A stretch of 64,000 bases of DNA, taken from the NCBI GenBank assembly GCA_024760905.1, contig CM045735.1, forward strand, positions 26,264,749 to 26,328,748. The letters run 5' to 3'. The stretch is from Plotosus lineatus (lineage: Eukaryota; Chordata; Actinopteri; Siluriformes; Plotosidae). The notes below the pieces were generated by a model. The model saw only the letters and a list, made by a program, of their open reading frames with translations. It was not told where the DNA came from and searched no databases. Shown piece after piece: positions 21,947 through 33,355 of the stretch (positions are counted from its first letter, which is position 1; each line of letters opens with the position of its first letter). The position numbers were made by a program, and so were the translations under genes.

Positions 21947-22951
21947 TCATTTGCCAACAGCAAGTTCTCCAAAGAGGATGTGGCCAATCCAGCGCATTCT
22001 GTGCTGTCTGAGTGGTGTGTACATGGTGGGGAGACTAGTGCAGTCCAGGACCCTGGTTTTGGGCACCTTGTCTCTCCAGCTAATGCTGAGGATATGGCGG
22101 AGGCTTTGCAGGTGGAAACTATTTAGCTTCCACTCTTGCTTGCTGTAGGTTGTCCATGCCTTGCTCCCATATAGGAGGGTGCTGACAACGCAGGCACTAT
22201 AGGTTTTGGTAGTGAGCTTGGGGTTCTCCCAGACACGAGTGGCTAATCTCCCCAGCGTCATTGCAGCCTTACCGAATCGTTTGTTTAACTTGGTGTCAAG
22301 GGTTGTCTGTGATGGTGGATTCCAGGTAGGTGAACTCATGGACCACTTCCAGTTGGTAGTTGTTAATGGTGATAAGAGGTGGTGTATCCAAGTCCTGACG
22401 TTGGTCTTTTTTAAAGTGATGGTCAGCCCGAAGTCACAGCAAGCATGAGAAAATCGGTTCATCAGTTGCTGGAGGTCATATTCTGTGTGTGCAGTGACAG
22501 CTTCAATGTCTGCAAAGAGCATGTCTCTTATGGTGGTTTCGCGGACCTTGGTCTTTGCTCTGAGTCTTGCAATGTTGTACAGCTTGCCATCTGATCTTGT
22601 ATGCACTCCTTCAGTCGAGGTCTCAATGGCATGTTTAAGAAGGCGGGAGAAGAAGATGCCAAAGAGTTTTGGGGCAAGGATGCAGCCTTGCTTCACACTA
22701 CTCTCGATGTTGAAAGGCTCTCACATGCTGCCCTCATTCTTAATGGTTGCCTTCATGTCATCATGGAAAGATCTAATCATACTGTGCCGATTGGGGGGGG
22801 GGGGGCATCCGATCTTCAGGAGGATGTTGAAAAGCCCATCCCGGCTAACCAGGTCAAATGCCTTGGTAAGATCAATGAAGGCAATGTAGAGGGGTTTCTG
22901 TTGTTCCCTGCATTTCTCCTGGAGTTGGCGAATAGAGAAAATCATGTCCAC
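21947..22951 (-). pseudogene. EN-RT LINE reverse-transcriptase core
   Basis: Two adjoining antisense frames. The upstream one has MDMIFSIRQLQEKCREQ and FIDLTKAFDLVSRDGL (motif A). The downstream one has KQGCILAPKLFGIFFSRLL (motif B), then MLFADIEAVTAH, where the catalytic second Asp of FADD is Ile. Later WTTYSKQEWKLNSFHLQSLR and RMRWIGHILFGEL match the connector. The FADI change and the break near 22700-22720 make it inactive. Confidence 0.8.
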
Positions 22952-23017
22952 TGTTGAGCGTTCTGCGCAGAAACCGCATTGGGATTCAGGATAGACACGT
23001 TCGGCCAGTTGCTGGAG

Positions 23018-23290
23018 TCATGCGAGCAAGACACAAGTGTACACTTTGCCCACAATGCTCAAGAGTGAGCTGCCTCTATAGTTGTCACTCTTGTCCCCTT
23101 TGTTCATATACAGAATGACGATTTTGGCATCTTTCATGTCTGGAGGAACGCCGCCTTCACGCCAGCGCTGGCAAAAGATGTCGTGTAGTGGCTGTAGGAG
23201 GGCAGACTTGATGAGATCAGGAAGGCTGCCATCTGTTCCAGGGGCTTTGCCACAGGCTAAGTTGTCGATAGCCTTGCTGAGTTCTTCCAC
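23018..23290 (-). pseudogene. EN-RT LINE, RT entry segment
   Basis: 90-codon frame with ELSKAIDNLACGKAPGTDG, FCQRWREGGVPPDMKDAKIV and YRGSSLLSIVGKVYTCVLLA, the standard first RT blocks of LINEs (usually NYRGISLLSxxGKxFxRVLL). Confidence 0.8.
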
Positions 23291-23844
23291 TGTTGGTTCG
23301 GCGTCTAAGTCCTCCGTGACAGGTGAGGCTCGATGGCATCCAATGCCGAGTCAACAACACTGTTCTCTTTGTAGTAAAGTTCTGAGTAGTGTTCTACCCA
23401 TTGCTCCATTTGTTTCCCCTTGTCAATGATCACTTCCCCACTGATGGATTTGAGGGGTGCTGTTTTGCTGAGTTGGTCCGAGAGCTATTGTGATGCCATC
23501 ATACATGCCTCTGATGTTACCTGTGTCCGCTGCAGTCTGGATGTTGCGGCTGAGCTCTTGCCATTACTCGTTGGCACATTTCCTTGCTGTCTGTTGGAGC
23601 TTGCTCCGAGCTGCTCTTAATGTCTTAAGGGTCTTTTCACTTGGAGAATGCTTATATTCAGCAAGGGCCGCCCGTTTATCTTCTATGACGGGGGTCATCT
23701 CTGCGGACTTTGCATCTGACTAGTCAGCACCCCGGGAGGTCTTCTTTCCGAAGATGGCTAGTGCTGATGTATGAATGCACTCGCGTAGCTGGATCCAGAT
23801 GTCTGAGGCAGTACTTTGAGGATTTTTTTGTGGAGATGGCTTCT

Positions 23845-24693
23845 TCAAAGATCTTTGAAAATTCCTTGATCTTTGCTTTTTGTTGCATCTTGATGATGTT
23901 GATGCGAGGCTTCCCTTGACGCTTGGCGCAATGTCTTTGGTGTCAGGCGGATCTTGAAGCATACAAGAGAGTGGTCTGTGTCACAGTCTGTGCTTTGACA
24001 GGTGCAGGTAAGAAGCACGCGTTTGAGGCTTGTGTGCCTGACGATGATCATGTCAAGCTGGTGCCAGTGTCTTGAGTGTGGATGACACCAGGACACCTGG
24101 TGTTCTAGCTTTGTCTGGAAGAAGGTGTTGCTCACACACAAGCCGTGGTAAGAGCAAAACTCTAGTAGATGCTGTCCGTTGTCATTGACCTTGCCAACTC
24201 CAAAGGAATCAAGGCAGGAGGGCCAGGAGTCTCGGTCGGCACCCACCCTGGCATTAAAGTCACCCAAAAAGACGAGCTGTTTGTTGTTGGGGATGTTCTT
24301 GATGACGACATTCAAGTTGGAGTAGAATTCGTCTTTAGCCTCAGGTGTTGATGTTAGAGTAGGAGTGTGGGCACTGATGAGGGAGATTGGACCGTCCGAG
24401 GTGTAGAGGTGGAGAGTCAGCAGTTGTTCACATCCCTTGTCGCCTGGTTCAACCATCTTCAACAAGGTGTTCCTGTGTTCTCTACGATGCTCAGCACTCT
24501 TTCCTTTCCAGAAAAAGGTGTAGTCCTTTTCTTTCAGCCTTCCAGAATATGCTAGAAGAGTCTCCTGTAAGGCGGCGGTGTCTATCTTCAATCTCAAATG
24601 CTCATTGTTGATAACGGCGGTCTTTCTTGCATCACTAATGTTCTGGAGATCATCAAGTCCGGTGGTCATGGTGCGGATGTTCCAGGTTCCCAA
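23845..24693 (-). pseudogene. EN-RT LINE AP endonuclease domain
   Basis: 282-codon frame: MGTWNIRTMTT (first block), DTAALQETLL (catalytic Glu), ISAHTPTL, VFLGDFNARVG, HWHQLDMIIVRH and DCDTDHSLVCFKI (catalytic TDH). A deletion removes the block between EHRREHRN and the HTP segment (normally the GVGFxI region). It would nick DNA at the target. Confidence 0.8.
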
Positions 24694-25327
24694 TTTAAGA
24701 GCTGGTCTCTTGCTTTTGCTCGTTCTTATTCTCTTGCTTGGTGCAGGTTGCGGTCTGCTTGTTGGTTGTTACCTAATCCTCATGTACCCAATGAGGAAGA
24801 CAGACTGTGGCGGGACAGCACCTTATTGAACCGGGGTCTGCCCGGCTTAGGTGGGTGGTAACTGTCCAATGAGGTCCGAAGAGCCCTCCCAGCGATGAAA
24901 GTGGCCCCTGGTACCACGTTCTACGCCAATCAAGCATTGTGGCTTATAACCGCTGTGAGGCGAAGCTGGAGTGTCCTCTCCAGGGCACAGGCCAGGGCAG
25001 GGGGATATGGAGCACCAGCTCTTGCCCAGTTAGCAGGACCCCCCCCTCTCTCTCTCCACGGCGATGACTGGTCCGGACGGAACAGCAGGGCCGGTACGGT
25101 CCAGGGCCATTGACGTCGCGGGAGTTGCCAGAACAAGATTGATTACAACGATGAACTGCCTATGGAACTCCAGCTCCAGATTTTTCCTCGAGGTTCACTC
25201 CTGAAGCCTTTTCTCTAAAGAGATATTAGCCGCAAGGCAGCAGAGGTTTTTGACAGTTTTCCTTCTCTGCTTGTGTCAGGTAGCACAGGATAGCAGGATA
25301 CCTGTGGCAGGAGCAACCTGACCTAAC

Positions 25328-25445
<118 letters not shown>

Positions 25446-25686
25446 AATTGTTTTTGCAATATATACAATCATTATTCAGATTCAAAGAAAAACAACGCAC
25501 GCAAGGACGGTAGTAAGCACTAGTTTATACACAGATAGACAGTAGCGAAATACACAGCACAAAAAACAGAGCAAAGGCATTTGGTACTCTAGGCTGTTGT
25601 ATACCTTACAAGTTCAATTTCATGCTCCACTGTAATTGGAGCATCCATCCCAACCACTGAAATAGAGGAAACCCCCCCCCCAAATA

Positions 25687-25837
25687 ATTCAGATGCTCCC
25701 CAACTTACGAACGAGATACGTTCCGGATGGCCATTTTTTACATGAATTTGTTCGTAAGTCGTTCCAGGGCGTTCTTTCGAGGGGAACGTATGTTTAAAGC
25801 TTGTATAAGTAACCTATACCAGTTTGTATTGTATACA

Positions 25838-25840
<3 letters not shown>
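25687..25840 (+). mobile_element. Tigger/pogo-like MITE end fragment
   Basis: 'cagatgctccccaacttacg' is close to the ends at 3244 and 49556. It continues with 'gagatacgttccgga' and 'gttcgtaagtcgttcc', the self-complementary ends typical of these families. The right end was not found. Confidence 0.6.

Positions 25841-25891
<51 letters not shown>
25839..25891. repeat. (CT)n microsatellite
   Basis: About 52 nt of pure CT. Confidence 0.97.
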
Positions 25892-25895
<4 letters not shown>

Positions 25896-25978
25896 AATCA
25901 TCTTATTTCATTATATTGAATATATAATTTATTTGTATAAGGTGCAAACCTAAATGCACCATAAATTATCAAGCTAAC

Positions 25979-26312
25979 TGTGACATCAGGAACTTTCAGC
26001 CAGACCCAAAATGCAGGAGACAGAATGAGCACGGAGAGATTTTATTATTACAGGGGAGGCACTTGAGCAAGGAGGAAAACCTAGTCACTGCTAGTGACGA
26101 GGAGAAACACGAAACTTTAGATACGAGGAACTACGGAGCGAGAACTGGTCGACCGCGGAGCTGAAACCAGGAGCCAGAGAGAGCACAGGAAAACAGGGAT
26201 GTGAAGTGGGACAATCTTCTAGCACCGGGATGAGCGCGCTGCTCGTCTTTATAGTACGGTAGATTGGTGAATAGGATCTGGTGTGCGCATTGCGATCCAC
26301 CTGCGTGTGTCA
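25979..26312 (-). mobile_element. Probable solo LTR of a gypsy-type retrotransposon
   Basis: On the minus strand a TATA-like 'actataaagacgagc' (about 26250) lies upstream of 'aataaaatctctccgtgctc' (about 26040), a promoter-to-polyadenylation order expected in an LTR. Ends start TGTGACA and finish TGTGTCA (+ strand). No matching target-site duplication was seen, so the right boundary is approximate. The '3' part resembles a fish gypsy LTR from memory. Confidence 0.55.
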
Positions 26313-26837
26313 GCCATTCCCCTCTGCCAGAGCCTAATTGAATATTAAGTGTACCTTATGATAATGTTTAATCATATTTCATACTTATGTTTATGCTATA
26401 TCTTTCTATAGATTTTATTCAATTTCTATTTCTACTTGTTCTTCAATTTCATTTCACTTTCACTTTCCACCTCAGACAGCCCTGAATGAAACTTTGCGCA
26501 GCACTGCACTTCCCTACAGCAGCGCTGGGAGAGCTTTTATTCTCATTATCTTATATTGTTTGAATTATTTTAACTGAAATCATCATATATAAATTATTGT
26601 TCTAATTTAACTGTTAACACAATTCAGTGGGAAAGGATGTTATCAAAACCATGTACTCAAGTTAACCTGCATATATATAATGTACATTACATGTAGGTAA
26701 AAAGTGTATAAATATATATACTCAGTGGAAATGCTTACTATGTCAGAAAGATGGACAAAGTAAAATCACAATACTCAACACAATTTAATATAGTTCTGTA
26801 ATCATTATTATATTATAATTTTATTTATAACTTAATC
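26313..26837. other. Unassigned AT-rich stretch
   Basis: About 525 bp with no supported feature. Confidence 0.4.
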
Positions 26838-26955
26838 ACTCATTCATTCACTAATTTTTTGAAATGCTTATTTCAGTAAGGGTGATGAGGAGGCTGGAGC
26901 TTTATCTCAGCTGACACTAGGTGTAGGCAGGGTACACCCTTACCAGTGCAGGGCC
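26838..26955 (-). mobile_element. SINE/LINE tail fragment
   Basis: 'cattcattcactaattttttg', then 'gaggaggctggagctttatc', then 'gcagggtacaccc' follow the antisense L2-like tail order with divergence. Confidence 0.55.
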
Positions 26956-27022
26956 GTCATATATATATTACTATACAACACAACAAATCAATGTGTTCCT
27001 TGACCGAATAACAGTACATATA

Positions 27023-27918
27023 CTGTATTTTCTGGACTATAAGTCACTTTTTTTCATACTTTGGCTGAAGGTGCGGTGTATACTCCAGAGCGACTTATAT
27101 GTGAAATTATTACACATAATTTCGCATTTTTGTTGTTTTTACACTTCCAACCACAAGAGGGCACTCTAGTTTGGAGTGAACGAGAAACTTGTGAGGGACT
27201 GGAGAAAAGCGGAGATTACTATTACTGCAATGAAAAAAAACAAACCAAAAAACCCTAAAAAACTAAAAAAAAAAAAAAAAAAGCTAATCGCGGGCTAAAA
27301 GCTGGATGCCACAGCTAGAGGAAAGAGCTCGCACATGGGTGCTTGAGCAACATGCTTCGGGTTGGGGGGGCTTGTCAACAGTGCTGTTGCGTCTCCACGT
27401 CCTGGTAGTGAAATATCATAATAATAATGAACATAGTCTAACATGTTTATTTTTACATTCACAACTGCAAGAAGGCAAGAAGAGGGCAGAAAAGTGGAGA
27501 TTTATTATTACTGCAATAAAGAAAACAAAAAAGCTAATCACAGGCTAAAAGCTAGATGGCCACATCTAGAGGAACAAGCTCGCACATGGGGGTTTGAGCA
27601 GCATGCGGCAGGGAGAGGCTTGTAAACAGTGCAGTTGCGTCTCCACGTGCAGGTAGTTCTCAGGGAGATGAAAAGAAATGACTTTGCGTGAGGACTTTTT
27701 TGGTGTTACCGCTTCATGCCACACAACCATCTCTCTATCAGAACAAGGACCACAATGTCACATAAACTGCCAGCAGATTTCCAAGCCAGGGTAGGCAGCT
27801 TCCATGGGCTTGCGACTTATAGTGCAGTGTGACTTATGTAAGTTTTTTCTTCTTTATTATGCATTTTTTTGCCAATGTGATTTGTACTTCAGAGCGACAT
27901 ATAGTTTGGAAAATAGGG
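27023..27918 (+). mobile_element. Non-autonomous pogo-like element with duplicated internal unit
   Basis: TA-flanked, with terminal inverted repeats 'ctgtattttctggactataa' and, in reverse complement, 'ccctattttccaaactatat'. Two direct internal units (about 27165-27420 and 27475-27660) both derive from the transposase DNA-binding region (for example ERETCEGLEKSGDYYYC and RWPHLEEQARTW in shifted frames). A longer relative at 34290 shows which protein region this is. No catalytic domain. Confidence 0.82.
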
Positions 27919-27920
27919 TA

Positions 27921-28439
27921 GCTATAAAAGTCTCCCTGTGTTTCAAAGTATAATGCAGCGACCACTCCGGAATGCAATGGTGCCATATCCTTGTTTTCGT
28001 CCGAATTTTATGTGTATGGACACCAAAGACGGTGATGTTCATGCATACGACTGCCAGATGCTTGCTGACTTACTGAAGCTACGATATCATGCGGTTACTA
28101 ACCTTCTGATAGCATGTTGGCCCAATTTCTGAATGAAGACTTGAAAAGCATGATAGTTTCTGATGATTTGCGCAGTTTCCCATTTATAAGAATCGCCCTG
28201 AAACCTTGACAGATGGTTAGATTGTTTGATGTGCTGTATTTTCATATAAAACTTCTGCCCATCGCTTCGCCTAAAATGGTTAAAATACTTGTTTAAAGTT
28301 TTCATTTGTGTATAGAATGGCTAAATAAATGTGAAATCATGCCATTTTCATATATAAGGAAACATATTGTCTAGTTTAAGAAATGGTTGCATAAAATAAA
28401 ATAATTTGACGCAAAATCCACTGAGCTGAAGGTATAGAC
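27921..28439. other. Unassigned non-coding stretch
   Basis: About 520 bp between two DNA transposons; no recognisable content. Confidence 0.4.
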
Positions 28440-28692
28440 CAGGGGTCGGCAACCTTTGCCATTCAAAGAGCCATTTGGACCCATTTTGGACCCATTTTAC
28501 ACAGTAAAGAAAACACTGTGTGCCACAAATAATTTTTTTAACATTTAAAATCAAAGAACACTGCATATAATGTTATCCCCCTTTTTACTTTATGTTAATA
28601 TAAAAAAAAAAAACGTGTTGCATTGATGTAAACGACTACAGAGACAATTAAATTACAATTCTGCTTGCATCAAAAACATTTAGATTCAAAAA

Positions 28693-28750
28693 AATCTCCA
28701 GCCTCCCCGTGACCCTAATTAGGATTAAGGGGTTCAGCAAATGAATGAAT
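28693..28750 (+). mobile_element. SINE tail fragment nested in a hAT element
   Basis: 'ctccagcctccccgtgaccc' followed by 'aattaggattaaggggttc' and '(aatg)n' is the 3'-most part of the L2-like SINE tail. Confidence 0.75.
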
Positions 28751-29345
28751 GTGTTTGAGTCCTTCTTGTATTTTTATAAAGAAAACAATATCTATCCCAC
28801 GAAGCAAGGGACGGGGTGCAGCCAGATGTGTTAACGGGTTGGGTATCCCACCATTACTCCCTTCATGGGATCTTCTTTTTCTTTATTCATTATATTAATG
28901 CTGTTTTGTCATAGTGTTAATTTACGAAAATGACAAAAAAAGTATCTGAAGATTTAGTTTCAGGAGGAGCCTGCTCAACATTCTTTTAAATAATATTAAT
29001 GCTTAATACTGCACAAACCGACCCATTCTCAGAGTGGAGACTGAACCGCACCCAGACTTTTTATTTTGTCACTGGGAGGAGAGTGATTTAAATCGGAGAT
29101 TGCTGTGCATAAACTAGATCTCATTCACCGTCTCTTACTTCTGCTGTGATTTCTGTTCCTGGATTACAAACCCCAGCAGGGGAAAAATCTCTCGCTCGCT
29201 GTGCTGCTGCTGGGATGGTGAGAACCCTCCTTGCCATGAACACAAGGGTTTGGAATACCGTGGCTCCCCCCACCAACACAGCAGATCAAAAACACTGAGA
29301 CTCTCAATGTAGCTGATTGATATAAAGATAGCCATGTCCAGAAGA

Positions 29346-29348
<3 letters not shown>

Positions 29349-29381
<33 letters not shown>
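29349..29381. repeat. (CA)n microsatellite
   Basis: About 33 nt of CA inside the hAT element. Confidence 0.95.
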
Positions 29382-29385
<4 letters not shown>

Positions 29386-30130
29386 ACCCCGCCCACACCA
29401 AATAAATATCCACCCGCACCCGTGACTGTTAATTCTCATCCTCATAATTTTCAACCCTAAAAGTGCATTTTTGCAAGGTTACCCACTGGGTACCTGTGGG
29501 TACCTTACCATGACAGAACTCTGCCTTAGGCAGATTCTCCCATCATTCAGGTGAAAGCTGGTTTAACTCTTTACTTTTGCCCAGGGTGCTTCCGATGTGA
29601 GTAAATAAGCAGCATTTTCTTTTTGCAGTTGTTTTTGGTGATGTAGTAGTTTTTGTGTATGAAGCACGTTTGTAAAGTACACATTCATTATTTTCAAAAG
29701 CCACGGAGCCGTATCAGAGAAGTGAAAGAGCCGCATGGGGCTTCGGAGCCGCGGAGTGCTGAACCCTGGTGTAGACCCAAGTCTACTCACCCACCCACGG
29801 ATGTTTAGTCCAAGTTTACTCTCTGGCCCAAGGACAACTTGGTGCAAGAAACAGTGCGGATCCACTGAACACAGAAGTGACACAAACACTGAAAGAAGTT
29901 AATGGGAATTCAGTATTTATATGTAACTAAATACAGTGGAGCCTCGGTACTCAAACGTAATCTGTTCCAGATGGCTGTTCGGATTTCAATTTGTTCAGAT
30001 TCCTAATCCGCTTTTACCATTACAAATAGTGTAAATGGTCTTAATCCATTCCGTTGTCTTTTGAACAGTACCATAACTCATACCATAGGTCCGCAAATTA
30101 AGTAAAAAAATGATTGAATACAGTACAATC

Positions 30131-30609
30131 TGTTATGATCTGTGTTGTGAGAGACTTTTTAACTTTTCTGTCTCTCGAACGGTGACTACGATTTCCCTGT
30201 TTCATCTATGAAATGGGTGTGCTTTATTGTTCACAGGGAAGGCACTAGAGTATGGGCACTAGAGCAGTAGATACACGGAAATCAAACTAAAGCGGGAACT
30301 GGTGGAGAACAGTTTAGTTTGATTTCCGTGTTTCTCCGCATCTCTAATGGTGACTACGATTTCCCCTTCCCTGTGAACAATAAAACCCACCCGTTTTTAA
30401 ATAACGCACCCATTTTTAAAAAATGCACCCGTTTTGATCTAGTGCTTTCCCTGTGAACAATAAAACGCACCTGTTTTTTCATAACATCCATTTTTAAAAA
30501 ACACATGCATTTTCAATAAAACGCACACATTTTGATTTAGTGTCCTCCCTGTGAACAATAAAACGCACCCTGTGAACAATAAAATGCACACCTGAGAGAG
30601 ACCATAACA
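30131..30609 (+). mobile_element. Probable solo LTR with repeated polyadenylation-like units
   Basis: Ends TGTTATG and CATAACA are inverted, with near-matching 5-bp flanks (caatc/caata). Inside, 'ctgtgaacaataaaacgcac'-like units recur four to five times (about 30370-30590), and a perfect 19-bp inverted repeat spans 30273-30291 and 30313-30331. Part of it resembles the LTR at 25979-26312. Confidence 0.5.
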
Positions 30610-31064
30610 CAATAAAATAAAAATCACAGAAAAGTTAAAGCATCAGAACAATAAAGATAAGAATTTTAACCTTTGTGGGGGTGAGCAGTTGGCATATGTA
30701 AATGTTGGAGATGAAGAGAAGATGCGGATTCATAACAGCTTCAGGTAAATCAACCAAAGCTGTTTTTTCTCTTGCTACCGCTTTCCATGGATGACTCTTC
30801 TTCAGAATGTTCCTTTCTTGAAGAACATTTCTAATGTGGCTTGTTTCTGCCTTCTTTTCAAAACTTTATGGAAGTGGCTCATGACCTTATTGTTAAAGGT
30901 TTTCACAGCACTGCTAGCGCTTTAGCTTAGCTTTAGCGCTTTAGCTTAGCTTACGTACATACATACATACATACATATATACATCCTCTTCCATTTCATT
31001 TAGGCGGTTATGCCAAAAGCCGATCTGTGGGTTTTCTGTTCGGTACTCTAAATCGTGTTTGTCG

Positions 31065-31415
31065 GTGGGCAGTGGTGGTCTAGTGGTATAGAGCGCTGGA
31101 TCGCTGATCCAAAGGTTGGGGGTTCAAGTCCCACTCTCCACAAGGTTGTCACTGTCCCCCCTAGTGCGGCTAACTGGGTTATCAAAGGCGGGCCATGTCT
31201 CTCACTGTCTATGGTGAGAGGCATGTAAAAGAACCATTGCTGACATTCGTAAAGAGTAGGCTGCAAAGTCGTCAGTGTGTTTCTGTCCCTTGCTAAAAAG
31301 GGTTGTGACAGGAAGGGCATCCAACGTAAAAACCTCTGCCAAATCAAACATGCGAATCAGATGATTCGCTGTGGCGACTCCCGAGTAAAAGGGAAAAAAG
31401 CCGAAAGGGAGACAG
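31065..31415 (+). mobile_element. Full-length tRNA-derived SINE, RTE-like tail, 20-bp target-site duplication
   Basis: The clearest SINE in the window. It is flanked by a perfect 20-bp direct repeat at 31045-31064 and 31416-31435 ('actctaaatcgtg' onwards). Head with 'tggtctagtggtatagagcg' and 'ggttcaagtcc'; body to 'tttctgtccc'; tail to 'gccgaaagggagacag'. It inserted into the Tigger-like element 29934-31788. Confidence 0.95.
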
Positions 31416-31955
31416 ACTCTAAATCGTGTTTGTCGCTGGCGCTATATGCATATGGCGTTAGTGATTAGATAGCTTTAGTTCTTGTGATACGTACATAGTA
31501 CTGTATCAACAACTTCCGGACTTCCCCAGGACAGCTTTATTAGGGTGATACATAGAATCAACAATTTCCGGACTTCCCCAGAACAGCTTTATTAGGGTGA
31601 TAAATAGTATCCACAACTTCCGGACGTGGCACACTTTTTCTCCCTCTTGGTCTCGTTTTTTTCTCGCCCGTTTCTCGAGTTCTACTTCCGGTTTTTGTTT
31701 GGTTTCCCGGACGGAAGACCTTACAGATTTTTTGTTCGGATTCCAATTTGTTCGGACTCTAGAGCGTTCGGATTCCAACGCTGCACTGTAACTTAATTGT
31801 TTCCCTTGCATTAATCTCATAGCTTAGTGTTGCATGAATATGTATATTGTTATGGGATAATAATTGATTCGTTATTAGCTGATTGTTCAGGCTATGAAAG
31901 AAGGAAAATAACACTTTTCATTGATCGAAACTAACAGTGTCCCCATTTGAACATA

Positions 31956-32744
31956 CAGTAAAACCTCCGCTGACGAACGCTTAAGCTCACGAACTTTTCG
32001 CCTCAGAACATTAAATTTGCGATCATATAGTCTCTGCTGACGAACTAGTTTTCGGTGGACGAATCAAACCACGCGGTCGAACAGCGCCACGGTGGCGGCC
32101 ACGAGAAGCTGACGCACGCTCATGGCGTCACAGTTCGTCACCCCCTTTCTTTGAGTGCGGAAGTGGTTTGTGTTTGCTAGACATTTTGGACCATATTGAG
32201 TGTACTTTTGCTATTATGGGACCGAAAAAGACCCCACCACAGGCGGAGATCATTGAAAAACACGAACGAGGTGTGCGTTTGTGTGACTTAGCGTCCCAGT
32301 ACCAGTACGCTAAGTCTACCATTACTCCCATCCTTAAGAACAAGGAAGCTATTAAGGGTGCGTGTGTGGCTAAGGGTGTTTCCAAACAGTAGGCGTTTCC
32401 AAACACTCCTTCCAAACAGTAAGTCCCTCCCTCCCTCCCTCCTCCCACTCCATTCCATCAAGCCATCAACTACCATCACAAAGGTAAATAAAACGACTTT
32501 ATTATACAGTACAGTTTATTTCTTTAATTACAATACAATAGCACATTTATTATACATAAAATAAGGTATATTTTTGTGTAGTTTTAAGGCTTATTTAGTA
32601 GAAAATTATGTTTTATGGGGACCTGGGAACGGATTATTCTCATTTTAATGGTTTCTTATGGGAAATAAATGTTCGGAAGACGAACTTTTCGCCTTACACA
32701 CACTTTCTGGGAACCAATTCTGTTCGTGAGCAGAGGTATCACTG
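31956..32744 (+). mobile_element. Tigger-like element keeping the transposase N-terminus, copy 1
   Basis: TA-flanked 789-bp element. Ends 'cagtaaaacctccgctgac' and, in reverse complement, 'cagtgatacctctgctcac'. Repeated 'gacgaac' and 'cacgaactttt' words lie near both ends. It encodes one short frame (annotated separately) and then a non-coding 3' part; the DDE domain is deleted. Confidence 0.88.
32217..32392 (+). pseudogene. Tigger-type transposase N-terminal helix-turn-helix relic
   Basis: MGPKKTPPQAEIIEKHERGV followed by LCDLASQYQYAKSTITPIL and KNKEAIKGACVAKGVSKQ: the CENP-B-N/pogo-type helix-turn-helix that binds terminal repeats, ending at a stop after about 58 codons. Full-length Tigger transposases are several hundred residues with a DDE domain, absent here. 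An in-frame ATG lies at 32217. The same peptide with four substitutions is encoded at 58252-58476 (minus). Confidence 0.83.
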
Positions 32745-32746
32745 TA

Positions 32747-33120
32747 TTTGACAAAGTGTTGTGACCATTAAGTTTTAAATTTAAATATTTATATAAATAC
32801 TACATTTAAAAGCTGTAACAAGCGTTATTTATCTATTTGGTTGTCAATACTTTTTTTTTTTGATTTGTTGAAGTAAGGAAATAAATTCATTGTTAATTGA
32901 TTACATTTAATAGACAAAAAGCAAATGTTTTAAACTGTGTAGCAGTTCAGACTTTATGTTAATGGAACCGATATTCAGGAAATTGTGACTTTCAAATTCA
33001 ACATATTTGCAAACGCGGTCATTTTGACAGGTGGAAAAATTACTCCCCCTATTTTTAATAGTGAATTTTATTACATTTATCATATAGATAATAACTTGAA
33101 AAAAAATTAAAGACAAACAT
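32747..33120. other. Unassigned AT-rich stretch
   Basis: About 370 bp with nothing supported. Confidence 0.4.
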
Positions 33121-33312
33121 CATTCATCCATTCATTTTCTGAACCACTTAATCCTGATTATGGTCAAGGGGATGCTTGCAGACTGTGGGCAAGGGCGGCT
33201 TTGATAACCCAGTTAGCTGCACTGGGGGAACAGTAGTGACAACCGTTCACAGTGGGTCTTGGACCCCCAATCTTAGGATCAGTAAGTTGCTGGACTTACA
33301 ACACTAGAACAA
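33121..33312 (-). mobile_element. tRNA-derived SINE, internally deleted
   Basis: Antisense tail start ('cattcatccattcattttctg') is joined directly to the antisense distal body ('ggctttgataacccagttag') and a divergent head with 'ttggacccccaatcttagga'. The central body is deleted. Confidence 0.78.
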
Positions 33313-33355
33313 CTGAACTGTACAAAACCCTCTGTCCCCTTCACACACATTCTCC

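Larger units (their letters stand above)
21570..25215 (-). mobile_element. Degenerate EN-RT LINE with C-terminal zinc-finger motif
   Basis: Antisense non-LTR element. The 3' end (left) carries '(tac)n' at about 21570-21580; the 5' leader (24700-25215) is GC-rich. Coding pieces appear in order from the right: AP endonuclease (23845-24693), RT entry (23018-23290), RT core (21947-22951), C-terminal finger (21632-21889). Many stops and shifts. The type matches proteins often labelled 'endonuclease-reverse transcriptase' or 'transposon-derived protein F52C9.6'; the clade is not assigned. Confidence 0.82.
28440..29768 (+). mobile_element. hAT (Charlie-like) non-autonomous element
   Basis: Starts 'caggggtcggcaacctttg' and ends 'ctgaaccctg', giving imperfect hAT-style ends, with 8-bp flanks 'gtatagac' (28432-28439) and 'gtgtagac' (29769-29776), 7 of 8 matching. 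It contains a SINE tail fragment (28693-28750) and a (CA)n run (29349-29381). No transposase frame found. Confidence 0.78.
29934..31788 (-). mobile_element. Tigger/pogo-like element carrying later LTR and SINE insertions
   Basis: TA on both sides (29932-29933 and 31789-31790); ends begin 'cagtggagcctcgg' and, in reverse complement, 'cagtgcagcgttgg'. Both ends also carry 'gttcggattccaatttgttc'-like repeats. An antisense piece near 30770-30880 reads LKRRQKQATLEMFFKKG in one frame, resembling the C-terminal PCNA-binding (PIP-box) motif known in pogo transposase. A solo LTR (30131-30609) and a SINE (31065-31415) are nested. The catalytic region is gone. Confidence 0.72.

Noticed and set aside
22206..24861. 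Plus-strand open frames across the EN-RT LINE
   Set aside because: Shadows of the minus-strand LINE coding sequence.
31506..31820. 104-codon Arg/Lys-rich minus-strand frame as a gene
   Set aside because: Lies in the terminal part of a Tigger-like element with direct duplications ('cttccggacttccccagg'); no helix-turn-helix pattern could be matched.
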